Below are positions 1 through 11,706 of a DNA stretch of 64,000 nucleotides, piece by piece. Numbering within the stretch: position 1 is the stretch's first letter; the number at the start of each line of letters is the position of its first letter. This DNA comes from Bipolaris cookei (Eukaryota > Ascomycota > Dothideomycetes > Pleosporales > Pleosporaceae): contig NRSV01000005.1 in the NCBI GenBank assembly GCA_002286855.1, positions 186,001 to 250,000 of the forward strand, written 5' to 3'. The notes below the pieces were generated by a model, which saw nothing but the letters and a program-made list of their open reading frames with translations, did no database searches and had not been told where the DNA came from. A program made the position numbers and the translations under genes.

Positions 1-180
1 TCCTCTCTTTTAGGTTCGTAACACCCTATACCCTACCCCAACCCGGCCAGATAACCCCATACCCATTTGCTAGCCTACTGTAATCTAAGACGTAGGCGCG
101 TTTAGTCGCTATCTACCACTCTTCGTTGTCTTTATAGGTAAGGTGCTTGTCAACGTCTAGTTTAAGAATTTGGCTGCCAA

Positions 181-1275
181 CTAGGTTCTTAAAGTAAGTC
201 TTAATAGCTGGACGAATAATTAGCTTACGCTTGCCTAGTTAGAGCACTTTGACACCTATACAAAGAGCTATACTATAGGTGGGTATTGTGATGGGCTACG
301 CCCTAAGATCTAAGGAAGATAACGACGACGGCGATAAGTACTGACTACACCAAGACAACACCAAGCTTTGCTGTCTTGTGCCAGCCTTTTTGGCGAAATG
401 AGCGCACTGTGTAGTCGTGCGCCGGGCTGTCGCCCGCCCATTACAGGTATTGACTGCTTATTATTAATGGCTACGAGAGCCACTGCTCCGTTGATTTTTA
501 AGATCTTTGCAAGGAGAAGAATACCATTCTTCTCCATATGCCTGCACATTTGTCTCACCTATTACAGCCCCTTGACGTCGCCTGCTTTTCGCCGTTGAAG
601 CGTAAGTATGGCGACGCCGTTTCGGGCTTGGTACGCAACCGCACCAACTATATCAGCAAGGAGACCTTCCTGCCAGCCTTTAAGGCTGCTTTTGAGCAGT
701 CTATTACCAAGGAGAACATTCAAGCTGGCTTCAGAGGCGCTGGTCTAGTCCCAAATGACCCACAGGCTGTGCTATCAAAGCTTGATGTGGTAGTGCAGAC
801 ACCATATCAATCACCGCGACGGGCAGCCGCCTGGGAGGCGCAGACACCACGCAACGCGCGCGAAGTCGAGGCTCAAATTGGTCTCATTCAAGAGAGCGTG
901 AGAAAGCGCCGTGGGTCTTCTGCCAATTCACTCACCGAGCAGATCGCGCAGCTAAGTAAGGGGGCTCAGCAAATGGCACATAAAATGACGCTTATGATGG
1001 AGGAAATGAGTACGCTTCGAGCGGCTCTAGACGAATCAAATAAGCGGAAGAGCCGCAAGCGGCGATACGTGCGGACAGAAGAGACTCTTACTATAGGCGA
1101 GGTACAAGAAGTATTAGCTGAACAGGCAGGTAGCAGTCGTGGTGGTGGTGAGAGTGCGTCGAAGAGGGTGCGAGGAGAGAGGCGGTGCGGGCGTTGCAAG
1201 CAGACTGGACACAACGCTCGTACCTGCGCAGTTGAAATTGATAGTGCTAGTGATAGTGATAGATCTGAGGAGTAA
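181..1275 (+). pseudogene. pogo/Fot1-like transposase, RIP-damaged
   Basis: This is the second half of a CENP-B/pogo-type DDE transposase. The C-terminal 245 residues (538-1275) are open: the third catalytic Asp lies in LQPLDVACF, followed by a coiled coil and a final zinc knuckle CGRCKQTGHNARTC. Upstream the same frame continues but is broken. Near 205-260 the expected 'GWTNNQ..LAWLEHF' reads with TAG at the Q and W codons, and after the 159-bp insertion there is TGA before LLIINGYESH and TAA in place of the Gln of the DFQDLC-like stretch. CAG to TAG, CAA to TAA, TGG to TAG and GAT to AAT are C-to-T (or G-to-A) changes mostly in CpA context, typical of RIP. The catalytic second Asp has become Asn. 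It is not functional. Confidence 0.85.
287..445 (-). mobile_element. 159-bp solo-LTR or TRIM-like insertion
   Basis: On the minus strand the segment starts TGTAATGGGC and ends GCCCATCACA, so it has TG...CA ends and short imperfect terminal inverted repeats. It is bounded by a perfect 5-bp direct repeat GGTAT (282-286 and 446-450). Removing it with one GGTAT joins TATACTATAGGTGGGTAT to the next transposase codons and restores the reading frame of element 1 (KSYTIGGY then LLI), which shows that it inserted into the transposase gene. At this size it is a solo LTR of a very small LTR element, or a terminal-repeat miniature element. Confidence 0.75.
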
Positions 1276-1396
1276 ATTGGCTTATTACGATTTTTAATAT
1301 ACTATACTGAATAGCTGTGATAACGTTGCGAAGTCGACGCGCTGGTGAGGCGTTAGCGACTCGCTTGGGTTAGCGACTCACTTGTGAACCACGTTA

Positions 1397-2353
1397 TATC
1401 AAATTAATTATCAGAATCACCACTATCACTTGCACTATCTATCTCAACTGCACAGGTGCGGGCGTTATGTCCAGTCTCCCTACAACGCCCGCACCGCCTC
1501 TCTCCTCGCACCCTCTTCAGCGCGCTCTCGCCGTCGCCACGACTACTACCCGCCCGTTCAGCTAATATATCTTGTGGCTTACCTACAGTACGAGTCTCTT
1601 TTGTCCGTACGTATTACTGCTTCCGGCTCTTACGCTTATTTGATTCGTCTAGAGTCTCTTGAAGAGTAGCCGGCGACCCGAAGCGCCTACGCCTTGGATC
1701 ACAGTAACCCACTCACGGTTGCCTGGCTGTATCCACTTCTTTTTCCCAAAACTCTCAAAGGCTTTGATAACTGACCGTGATAAAATCTTGTCCATCATAA
1801 AGCCAGTCTCATCGAAGTTGTAGATATCTTCGTCCACGATACCGTACTTCGCCTTCGTATTCTGAACTAGCTCGAACCAGCCCTTAATAAGCGCTGAGTC
1901 TTCGCAGAGAGCTCGCTGGTGATCGCATGGACGGCTCCAGCGCGTACGGAGCTCAGGAGTTCGCTCAATAAAGTTATCAACCCAGTTCTTGCCAACAGGG
2001 TCGCTGGCGCGCTCATGCAGGAGTTTATCAGCCATTGCTCGAACTTCATTCTTCGTAGAGGCAAATCCTTGCGTAGAATCTTCAAGAATACGCTTAACTA
2101 TAGCTTCCTCTTCTAGCTTATTAAGACGCTTTGAGTTGGCTTCACAGTCGCGTCGGAGACGCTTCCCAGCACGTTATAAATAGTAGCAGCACGTTTTTGG
2201 CTTTGAACACGTTTTGTTTGGATATCAAAAAGAGCAAGCTGAAGATCTGATTCAGTATATGAAGTTTGAGAGGTGCGTTGTTGAGTCATGACGCGTTATA
2301 GTGTTGATGGGGACGCACCGGTGCAAAGTGGCCGACTCGCTTGTGAACCACGT
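1397..2353 (-). mobile_element. pogo/Fot1-like element 2, internally deleted, interrupted by element 1
   Basis: The right (5') end is CTTGTGAACCACGT, ending at 2353 and followed by TA, the same terminal sequence as element 1. No matching left end follows element 1's TA at 1395-1396; the sequence resumes inside the 3' untranslated region of this element. The simplest reading is that element 1 jumped into element 2, so the missing end lies left of the window. The transposase gene inside has lost its catalytic core. Confidence 0.65.
1404..2289 (-). pseudogene. pogo-like transposase, core-deleted and frameshifted
   Basis: From an ATG at 2289 the N-terminal HTH region reads MTQQRTSQTSYTES and goes on to the AATIYNV helix, then frameshifts. 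The main frame resumes at about 2035 with MADKLLHERA, the DNA-binding CENP-B-like part (RTPELRTRWSR) and the first catalytic Asp in IYNFDETGF. Right after the GNREWVTVI block the sequence jumps to the C-terminal LDESNKRK coiled coil, so the second and third catalytic Asp are deleted. The C-terminus still encodes CGRCRETGHNARTC. The element can at best make DNA-binding fragments. Confidence 0.75.
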
Positions 2354-4627
2354 TAGACGTAATTCCATATTTATTGAATAATCTGCGAAGTATTCACATT
2401 GTTTTCTACGGTGTGTCCTCCCTCATTATCTCAAGTTGCAGCTGCGGCGCATCAATACTGCTATCTTGCTGCTCAACAGGGGTTGTGGTTCCTCGCTCTG
2501 TATAACCATTCGCTGCCCTGGTATCATTGCAAGAGGAGTGAGAGCCATTTAGGCTATATGCGTAGTGATTGGTAAACCGCTGAGTGTGACAGCGGATACA
2601 GGTACGAACGTAGCTGCAATCAACTCAAAGGATATGAATTTGAGAGTGACGATCACAAGATCAACCCTTAATTGAAATTGTCACAGTGACCATAGTCTAC
2701 CGAATTTGCAATGGCTGTACACCTGGATCAAGATTTAAGTTGTCGCTTACGAGATGAATTTCCCTAAGAGTATGATACAGCACCAGTCCCATAGAAGTGG
2801 TTGGCATGGGTAAGACCAAAAGAAACCGGAGGCTAACGCTTGGTGATTACAACACGACAGGCATAGTACTGTTTCATTGTCCTAAAGGAGGTTAGTGCCA
2901 CTTAAGGAAAGTTACATTACTACAAGTCTCCCGTCAAAGAAGTTGCATGCCCGGTACCTGGGACTGTTCATTATGACGCGGGAGATTGCGAAGCTAGCGC
3001 ACGCACTTGATCACAATATCATCGATATTTCGCATACATCTGGTTTCCAAGATCGTACTGCTTGGCCGCTGAAAGGAGCCATTCACGTCCAAGTTTTTAA
3101 CAAGGACTTGTCTAGATCAAAGATGACGTGTTATGACGAGAAATATACGAAGTCAACAGAATTCTAGCGCATAGAGGGATTACATTAGAGATTGAAGAGT
3201 TATAGTCAAGTTGATTGGGTGGTTGTTGAGGGAGACTATGCAGGAACCAGGAAACAGCCAAGGCCTTTGTGTTGAGGCTCTGTAAGTAGCGATGTCAAGG
3301 ACAGAAAAGCGGACGCCAACGTTTGCAGGATGAAGGGCAGGAAATGAAGCAAGCTAAAGTGAGCATAAAGCTTGGCCAGGAAGATGCTCGTATGGACTAA
3401 AAGACCTTTGAAGCACGCGATTTCTATGAAAGTTTTCTTTTAACGATGCAGAAATCCATCACAAGGTTCAGAAACAACAGCACAGTAGGCAAGTGGACTG
3501 TTGTGCAACGACCTCGCTGGCTAAAGCTTTGAGTCGAGACAAGCTTTCAGAAGGAAGTAGGCTGATGTCACGATACTCGTCACAGTACCGTGTATCAGAG
3601 TCACCATACCGGATGAGATCCTTCTCCGCAGCTTTATCACTCTGGGTCAGTCACAGACATGTGCCTTGACTTTAAGGCACAGATCGCTCTTCGCACACTC
3701 TTGATGGCTTCCCAACAATTTGTCTCAATAAAATTCAACCCCAATTTCTTGTGTCTTCTCGATGCCTCCGACATCAAAGCTCAATACTACCATTGACTTG
3801 GTATTATGCTGAGCTGGACATGACCCCTTGTGGGCCTCTGTTGAGGAGCTCGACAATGGAGATCTACGAAACCTGTGCTAGCTAAGCGAGAAATAAGTAA
3901 ACAAGCCAAGGCAAGCAACTAATCGTTCCTTCCTCCGCATCAGAGGTTGCTAAGATACTCCGCTTTCATGTCTTCATTTTCCCGAAAATGTCAAAAAACA
4001 ACAAACTTCCTTGGTCCCTTGGCCGCTCACTTTGCCGTGTTCATGAGTGATGTAAAAAAAAGAAGTCTCATGTACCAAGAGTCTCTGAGTTCTGACCTAT
4101 TTTACTTATTCTATGCAGCCAATCATGACACTGCAAACCCTCAAAGCAAGTTTTAATTCTTTGTTTTCTGCTGCATTTTCTCGAGATTCTTTGCTTAATA
4201 GGCACGGAAAAGTGTTTTCGGTTATTTGAAGAATCGTGCTTTAGTATCCAGCCGTGAAATGTAGGGAACACGTTTTGGTGATGCCACGATGCAGCGAAAC
4301 ATTATGTAACATGTGTTGATGTTGATCAGCCAACGTCACCCTGATCCTAGAGTTCAAGCGTTTGTTGGGTCTACGCTTTGGCGTATCCAATCCCTCCCGG
4401 CTAATGAAATCATGGCGCACGTTCAATACCAACTCAGGGAATGGCACAATAGTGAACAATATATAGATATCTTAGAGATGAGTGCAACCTCGAAAGGTTT
4501 CAAAATATCCTTCCTCATTACCTTCTCATCACTTTGTTTATAATATATATACCCATTAACATATTTCACGACATATATTTATTTACATAATCCACTTCGA
4601 AAAGAACTCTTTTGTACATACCCAAAA
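2354..4627. other. Intergenic DNA, no recognised gene
   Basis: This 2.3 kb lies between the transposons and the first isocyanide synthase. Short open frames exist (for example about 90 codons from 2895, plus strand) but none shows a recognisable domain, a credible codon pattern or splice structure. The last 100 bp before 4628 are AT-rich with runs such as TAATATATATA (4541-4551), consistent with the promoter and leader of the gene that follows. An old, decayed gene cannot be excluded. Confidence 0.5.
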
Positions 4628-6011
4628 ATGTCTCAGACTTTGGTTTCTACTGCACAAGTCCAGGTTGGACTGCAAACCTTCTCACGACCTTCCCTACCTG
4701 CGAAAGAGTACACTGTTCGGATCCCACAGCCTCCAAGCAGCGACTTGATTAAGGCTGTGCTTAGCGAGAGCCTTAAAAAGGGACAGCAGGTCGACGAGAC
4801 AGTCGCTTCCATCATGGATATCCTAGAGACGTTCAGTCTTCTGCAGTACGGCAATGACATCTTCATGGGAAGGAAGGCCTTTGGGCCAAAAGTCCACTTG
4901 CATGTGTCAGAACATAGGAAGATCCCTATGGTTCTCCCAGCATTTCCGGCAAAAAGCATCAATACACAAGACAAGGTTCTTGGCACCAGCCCTGACCTTG
5001 GAGAAGAACTTGCTTTGGACAGATTGAACGACTTGTGCACTCAAATCAGTCGCATTTATGAGCCCGGTGCTATGGTTCTCATTGCAACTGATGGTGCTTG
5101 TTATAATGGTGAGTATATTTCCATGATCAAAAAGCACTAGCTGACGAAAAAAGACCTCACAGGTGTTACGGAAGATAGCCTCTGGGAGTACGGAGTTACT
5201 CTGCGCAAGATGGTGGCAGAGAAAGGCTACGACTGCATCAAGTTCGTCCGCATAATGAATCTTTTGGGACTGCACACGGATGAGCAAATCTCCAAGGAAG
5301 ACTTTGTCCATCTACTTGAGCCTTCTCGTCGCATCATGATGACCCGCTATGGCGATTCTGAATTCGATGCGACTTGGTATATCCAGAACGACCTAGACTA
5401 CAAATCGACCTATGACGGCTACTCCAAGTTTCTGAAGAAGGATCTTGCTTTTAGCCCTTTCCGACAGAATGCGGCTAGCGGGAAGAAGTGGAAAAATCTG
5501 GTACATAATACGGCCAAAGCAATGATTGCTCGTGGTGTGGTACGAAATCATCCCCGTATCGATCGATGTTGTGCATACTAACACAAAACTCTAGGCTTTT
5601 GCAGCCCTGATCCGTGAGAGATATCCCGACTATGTCCGTCTTTCCATTCATCCTTCAACTGGACTCACAAAGATTTCCATGCCAATGATACCCCAGCCTG
5701 ACTCCTTCTCAATGACCCCATGGCATTGCGCAGTGGCTGTGAATGTGAATGGAAAATTCAAGACAGCACATGCGGGAGTCCTGCGGGAGACTCATGACAT
5801 AGTGTTGAAAGATGGTGTGCCTTACTGCTTTCGCGAGAGATCCCCATTGTATTCATGGGATGCCAAGGTAGAGTTCACCCATCTTTACGGCGGTGGCTTA
5901 ATTGTGCGAAATACAGGGGAAAAGTCCAAGGAGTATTTGTCGGACGATGACCAAGAGAAACTTGCTACATTGAAGCGTCTCCAAGGAAATGTGACTTTGG
6001 AAGGATTTTGA
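4628..6011 (+). CDS. Isocyanide synthase (DIT1/PvcA family), copy 1
   Basis: Three exons, 4628-5108, 5163-5539 and 5595-6011, give 424 residues; the introns are GT-AG with a CTGAC and a perfect TACTAAC branch site. The protein is a single-domain member of the pyoverdine/dityrosine biosynthesis family. Visible family blocks are LPAFPAKS (about 103-110), PDLGEE (122-127) with the DRLNDLC helix, the TDG motif (154-156), RLSIHPS (301-307) and TPWHC (327-331). Family members such as PvcA/IsnA and fungal XanB convert the amino group of an amino acid (Tyr, Trp, Val) to an isonitrile using ribulose 5-phosphate; yeast Dit1 makes N-formyltyrosine. No fused dioxygenase or P450 domain is present. Substrate is unknown. 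It is the left border of a four-gene locus with an amidase, an MFS transporter and a second synthase. The product is probably cytosolic. Confidence 0.9.
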
Positions 6012-6199
6012 AGGTTGGTGTCAAGGTGCCGTTACTGTTTGTTGCTGAAAAGTGTTTTTCTACAAGAATTTTTACTTGTTTCATTGTGCATAATATACGC
6101 GATAAAAGTAATTTGGAAATATTTTGAACACTCATCTCTATGAATGTCTGCTGTGCACCACAACTAACACTTAGCATTGAGTTGTTGACTCTCGAGTAT

Positions 6200-8245
6200 C
6201 TACCTTTTTTGCAAAATCTCTCCACCGTCGACAAGACTTGCTCCGACTGCTGAAGCCTTTAACACACCTGCATAATAAAGCTTCGTGACCAAATTCAATA
6301 AAGTAGAATCGCATCCTTTGGCAACCATCAGGTTTATCGACACAGGTAATTGCTCTGTGTGATTTGTTGTTGTAGAATAGTAAGACATTTGACCAACTGC
6401 ATCATGCTCATTAGCGAACCTATTCAAACTAGTCGTAAACTTCGATCAGGCCACTTACTTGGAATGGTTATATCGGGTACCTCAGCCATGACGCTAAAGT
6501 ATTGGTTCGTGAACCCCGAGGGTGCTTTTGGTGGGCTTCTGTAGGTGCTTCTGTATTGAACAACTGGCGCGCTAACGTAGGCCAGTACCGCCGAGGTGCA
6601 GCTGCGGCGATCCTCCTTGAGCACCTGGTCTTGGAACCAGTCCATAAACACAGTTTTGTTCATGAGCGCATCAGCCAAGGCTGTCGATGGTTGCGCATCT
6701 CCAAAAGCCCATCGCGCCAATGGAACTGGGTTTACGGCGGGCAACCTTCCTTCATGGATGGATGCGTACTTGGCGTAGAAGGGGTCGCGTACTAATTCCG
6801 TTTGACGTTGGCTAATAATTGTTGCGTAAACATTTCCTAGCAATGATTGTATATCCATCGGTGCGGACTGGGGTCGAGACTGCTGCCAGGCGGTTGTTGC
6901 GTTAAACCAGTCGGTCTTCTCGATGCCAAGAACATTCTCCATATCATCTAGAAATCGGTCGATAATCGTGGTTATCTCATTCGACAATCCGGCTGGAAAC
7001 GGTTCGACCAGCAATTGAGTTGGGAGAAAATCCTGAAAATTGTTGCGGGATAGCCTGTATATCTCAGTAGCTGCATATTGGAGAAGCAACGGATCCCTTG
7101 CAATGAGCCCAGCGGTGTCTAGTTCAGGAGCAAGTGCGAGTGTAAGTTGTAAGGGCGCGGCACCGTGTGACGGCCTCAATCCATAAAGGCCACTGGATCG
7201 AGCAGGACCGCGAATGCTACCGCCTGTATCTGATCCCAATGCAAAATCCAACCAGTCGTATGACGCAACGCTAGCACCGGCTCCTGCGGAAGAAAAGTTT
7301 GGATCTTGGTAGCCGTCACCGCGTGGATTGAAAGGTGAGTGATAATCGACCCAATCTGAAGTTGAGTACTCTCCATTGGCAAACTGGGCAGTCTTTTGTT
7401 TGCCCACAATGATTGCGCCTGCATCTAGCAACCGCTGTACCACGGGTGCTGTTGCATTGGCTGGAGGATACAGGTTGTACCATGCTCTGTTGCCGTTGCC
7501 AGTTTTCATGCCAGATACGTCGAAAATGTCTTTGATACCAATACGCATGCCAGCAAGCGGGGTAGTCGGTGTCCGCGTGTAGTAAAGTCTAGACGGAACA
7601 GCGATTGTAAGACTATTCCCTGTTATATGCGCAGGAAGAACAGAATGCTCTCCAGAAGAATTGGTGTACACAGCTTCAGTGAAAGCTTCTTGGTGATCAG
7701 AGTAGAGCCGATAAGCCCGATGAATGCTACCTTGAGACGACAGGAAGTAAGGGCCCCGAGGAATAATCTCATTCAATTTCTCTGGAGCAATTAAAATAGT
7801 TTTGTTGCCCCAACTTTGCGTGAAATCCACTCCAGACTTCCCACGTCTCTGATCAGTTGCCTGAAGATAAACCACTAAGGACTTATTAGTACGTTTTCAA
7901 AAATCGAAGAACATAGCTTAAGGAAGTCTTACGCTTGGCAAAACCTTCGCTCCAAACATCATCGTTTTCCCCAAAGTGGGATAGTTCATGTTCAAGAGAA
8001 GCATCAGAATAAGCACCAGGACCGGGAGATACTACGGTCATTGGAACAAAACCGTGTAAAGCAAGTCTTTTCGATTCGAAGAATGAAATTGCAAAATTGC
8101 TTTGAAGAGACCCGATTGCATCTGGTGGGATCCAGTAAGGAATGTCATTGAGATATGCAGTAGTGCCAGTAATTTGGAGAGCTTGCCCGAGTAATGAAAC
8201 AGTAGCGAGTAAGGCCACCCAAGAACCTGGGGATCTGAAAGCCAT
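6200..8245 (-). CDS. Secreted amidase-signature hydrolase
   Basis: Three exons on the minus strand, 8245-7933, 7874-6459 and 6396-6200, give 641 residues. Exon 1 starts with a hydrophobic leader (MAFRSPGSWVALLATVSLL), a likely signal peptide. The amidase-signature core is complete: catalytic Lys219 in GIKDIFD, cis-Ser300 in SSAGAG and nucleophile Ser324 in GSDTGGSIRGPA, with the 24-residue Ser-Ser spacing of the family. Exon 3 supplies the conserved end (GQMSYYST, PVSINLMVAKG), which is lost if the GTAAGT donor at 6458 is ignored. These enzymes hydrolyse linear amides. The gene lies tail-to-tail with synthase 1 (188 bp apart) and head-to-head with the MFS gene, so it belongs to the locus by position. 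Substrate is unknown; an amide or formamide of the isonitrile pathway is a reasonable guess only. Confidence 0.88.
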
Positions 8246-9541
8246 AATTCACTATGAAAAACACAGGAGTGAAGATGGATGTGCGATTCTTTTAGGATCC
8301 ATACGTTCAATAAACCAAGCAAAGTAATGCGCACTGTCAGTGCACTACAGGAAGGGGAGGGTGGGGCTACCCAAAAAGCAAGAGCCAAAGGGAGAGAATT
8401 ATAACACAAGTGCATAGATATATTCTGATGAACACAGGACTCTTTTTATATAAAGCAACGCTGATCTCTTAATATTTGTATGAATGCAGCTTATGTGCAA
8501 TATCTCAGCTACATTTTCGCTGTATTTTGACTATATGGTGCCGGAGTGGAATAGGATAATAATCTGGGAAACTATTTCTCACCCACACTTCCCTGAAGGG
8601 TAGGGGGGATTATAGAAATGCTAAGAGCCATTCTTAAAAAGGGTTGCAACCAAAGTCACATTTAGGTACATGTATCACATAGCAAAGAATATAAGAGCGA
8701 GGTACTAGACAGTGGTAGATGCCCGAGGGGATTAGTTCACATTCTAAGCAAGTTTCAATACAGCCATTATGCTAAAACAACTTGGATAAGGTATCGTCAC
8801 CGATCAACGGCTGCCCCTTTGTACCACGAAGAGAATGCGCAGTGCTTTATCTGTTTGATTGGGCATCTTAGTGTAACGTTGACCAAGCAGATATGTCGGC
8901 TCGGCGTGCACCTTTTGCTCAGCACTGCAAGTACATTATACTAGGCCCAGCGTACACCCAAACTTGTCAGGATAACCTGAAAGTTCAACCCATCATGCTA
9001 GGCACACCCTGGCTGCAGCATGTTTACTTCTTTTTTGTTGAGGGGAATGCGCATATGATAACCGGCCCAGTGCGCACACGATCTCAACGGAAAGAAACTG
9101 GGCTTTTTACATCATTGCGCTACGCTCATCTCGGTGCCGCATGTTTACATCTTTCTGCTGGAGTAGTGAGAACATGGTATCTAACACAGGGCGCAGAGTT
9201 TGGTCCGGCGTCATATTAAGTTCTGCGTTGAACTCAACCTAGTAGTGTATCGATCGCCCAAGCGTGTGGATCGTCCAATTTTGCATCTCTGTACCTAAAA
9301 CTACTGTTTTTTGGACAAAAATGGCTCTTACAAGTGATATGACATGGCTTTCAAGTTCCATCTTTTACCAAATCCAAATGTCCGTTTCTTTACATTAAGA
9401 TAATGCGAACCGTTTTCCACTATATATTTAATCCCGATCCTGATTTAATTGCCTAAGTTATTCAAGGGGAGCTTCGATATACTTGTTGAGTGACCCCATC
9501 AGCCAACTTCACTTGGAATCATTTGTATCTAGTAAACTACA
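8246..9541. other. Divergent promoter region of amidase and MFS genes
   Basis: This 1.3 kb between two divergently transcribed genes has no recognised coding sequence. It contains two related segments: a block with 'GGCCCAGCGTACAC...GCATGTTTACTTC' (about 8944-9030) and a diverged second block 'GGCCCAGTGCGCAC...GCATGTTTACATC' (about 9064-9152), suggesting an old local duplication. A candidate copper-response motif lies in this region. It would be shared by the two divergent genes. Confidence 0.5.
8914..8921 (+). promoter_or_regulatory. Possible Mac1-type copper-response motif
   Basis: TTTGCTCA matches the yeast Mac1 element. Copper-dependent control is known for some fungal isocyanide clusters. 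A single 8-bp match is expected by chance a few times in a window this size, so this is only a pointer. Confidence 0.18.
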
Positions 9542-10978
9542 ATGGGTATTCATTTCGCACCCAGTGACCAGAAGTCGACTGATTTACAGTGTTTAGATAA
9601 CGATACAGAGGAAACTTCTGCACAAGATCAAAGACCGTCCCCCAAAGACCCAAAGCATGAGGAGATCCCAGATGGAGGTCTTTTGGCATGGACACAAGTC
9701 ATCATGGGCCACTTGGTTATCTTCAACTGTTGGGGATATATTACATCGTGAGTTTTCCCAAGGCTTAAACAAGATTACCAATCGTACTTGATTCTAAATG
9801 CGCATTCAGCTTCGGTTTCTTTCAACAATACTATGTTGAAAACTTGGGTATATCATCGTCAGAATCTGCTTGGATAGGCGGTTTACAGATGTTTCTGCTG
9901 AATTTCGTCGGCGTCTTCTCCGGAAGGACAGTCGACATGGGTTACTTCAGACAAACTCTCCTTCTCGGGTGCACACTGCAAGTCCTAGGGATATTCATGA
10001 CTGCCCTATCAACAAAATACTGGCAGTTGTTTCTTGCACAAGGTCTCTGCAGCGGTCTCGGGCACGGCTTTTTGTTTGCACCAATCGTCTCTATCCTGCC
10101 GACGTATTTCAAGAAGCATAGAGCGGTTGCTGTTTCTCTGGCCACTTGTGGAGCTTCGACGGGCGGTATGGTATTTCCACTCATTGCCTACTCATGCCTC
10201 AATCGTCTAGGATTTCGATGGACCGTCCTGATTATGTCTCTTGTTGTAACCTTCAATGCTGCTATGATTCTCAGCTTTACGAAGACACGTGTTCCGGTCC
10301 GTAAACCGCGTTCAATCCTTGATACACGGGCATTCAAGGAACGATCCTTCACCCTATTCACGATAGGCTCATTTCTTGCTCTGTGGGGGTTATATTTTGC
10401 CTACTTCTATGTGAGTCTTCTTATTTTCTTTCTGCGATGCGAAAAAATATATGTTAATAGACCAATGTGGCCAGATTGGTATATTCGGGCGCACAATACT
10501 CAAGTTCTCCCAGACGCAATCTTTGTTGTTCATTGTCGTCATGAATGGTGTGGGGTTGCTTGGCCGGGTCATTCCAGCATTTCTGGCTGATCGATATTTT
10601 GGAATACTGAGAACACTTATTCCGGTGGCTGGGATTAGTGGATTGCTGATATTTGGTTGGGCAGGTGTATCTTCTACTGAGGGACTGTTTGGATGGGCTG
10701 TCGTCTACGGCATTGCGGCCAATGCTACCCAGAGTCTCTTTCCAGCAGCAACCGGAGACTTAAGTATTGATCCAACAAGAGTGGGCACCAAGGTCGGCAT
10801 GGTCTTTGGCATTGTGAGTGTTTCATGTCTCACAGGGCCACCTATTGGAGCACGACTTGTTGCGATTCATGATGGGAACTTTTTATATGCTCAGTTGTTT
10901 GGAGGCGCCACACTATTGGCGGGCTGCTTAGCCTACGTGTTAGCAGCCATAACGAAGCCAAGACCTAGCCCCAATTGA
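9542..10978 (+). CDS. MFS transporter, monocarboxylate-transporter type
   Basis: Three exons, 9542-9747, 9810-10410 and 10475-10978, encode 436 residues. After a 45-residue hydrophilic, acidic N-terminus comes the family start motif PDGGLLAWTQV, then about twelve hydrophobic segments. The GLGHGFLFAP block and the RAVAVSLATCGASTGG block are typical of SLC16/MCH-like fungal permeases. The second intron uses the AG at 10474; the earlier AG (at 10450) would put the last exon out of frame. The gene is divergent from the amidase and followed 0.7 kb later by synthase 2 on the same strand. It is probably a plasma-membrane carrier for a small carboxylate or for the cluster product. The substrate cannot be read from sequence. 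Confidence 0.88.
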
Positions 10979-11706
10979 TGTTCAGGGCTTTAAATCCCTG
11001 GAAAATAATCTTTGATGGGATCTTCTTCACCATTGTGACCTATTGTAGCTGCGATTTCTTTTCTCGTATCGTCATGGAAGACTGACTCCATCAGTACAAA
11101 CGTCACCTTGCTCCAATGTTAATGCTGGCTGGCATGAATTGCTCCAGGCCTTTTCCACTTCTTCTGGGCAAAATGAAACCTCGCTATTCAATAAGACGTG
11201 TGTAGCTGTAGCTGAAAAGTGCCTATAGGTGAGTTGTTTGCATCACAACATGGGTTGCCAGCGTCAAGGCTTCGTTTTCTTGTTTTTCAAAAAGTAAAAA
11301 ACCAATAAATCATAAGCTTCTTCAACATCCAATATGACTCAAGTTCGTATCCCCTGATTTATTTATTTTAGTATTTGTTTTACACACTCTTCTAGACGAT
11401 GTTGTTGCATTGAGCTTTACTCGATGGGGCATAGCACCTTGGCTCAGTATCCTGTAATTGAGCCAGCTGCCGCTGCCCCACCAACATGATTATCGATTGT
11501 GCAATACTTGTTTTGATCTGCTGGCTCTCCTTGGGTTGTATGTTGAGCCACGACAAACGACCGGGTCCTTAAAGTATCTTTGTTCTTGATAGAGAACAGC
11601 GAATAGGTTCTCCTACGCCATCTTTCCTCCATCTTTCCAAGATCCGCCATTAGATTCATATATGTAAACAAATTGGTTTGCCATATCTTTTCAAAATCTC
11701 CCAAGC
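10979..11706. other. Intergenic, promoter of synthase 2
   Basis: No gene is seen. The MFS 3' region is followed by DNA upstream of the second isocyanide synthase, with T-rich and A-rich runs near 11280-11390 and no recognisable operator. Confidence 0.45.

Larger units (their letters stand above)
1..1394 (+). mobile_element. pogo/Fot1-like DNA transposon, element 1 (3' part)
   Basis: The right end is visible: the terminal sequence CTTGTGAACCACGT ends at 1394 and is followed by the TA expected of a pogo-type target duplication. Just inside it the motif GCGACTCRCTT occurs twice (about 1357-1382), an arrangement repeated at the 3' ends of the other pogo elements in this window. The left end lies outside the window. 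The element appears to have inserted in the 3' untranslated part of element 2, which lies on the opposite strand to its right and shares the same terminal sequence but lacks its own left end. Confidence 0.75.

Noticed and set aside
20..65. CCCTA-rich stretch like telomeric repeats (CACCCTATACCCTACCCC)
   Set aside because: The units are irregular and too few; it lies next to a transposon, so no telomere is claimed.
2895..3167. 90-codon open frame, plus strand
   Set aside because: No domain, no signal peptide, no splice context; similar frames occur by chance.
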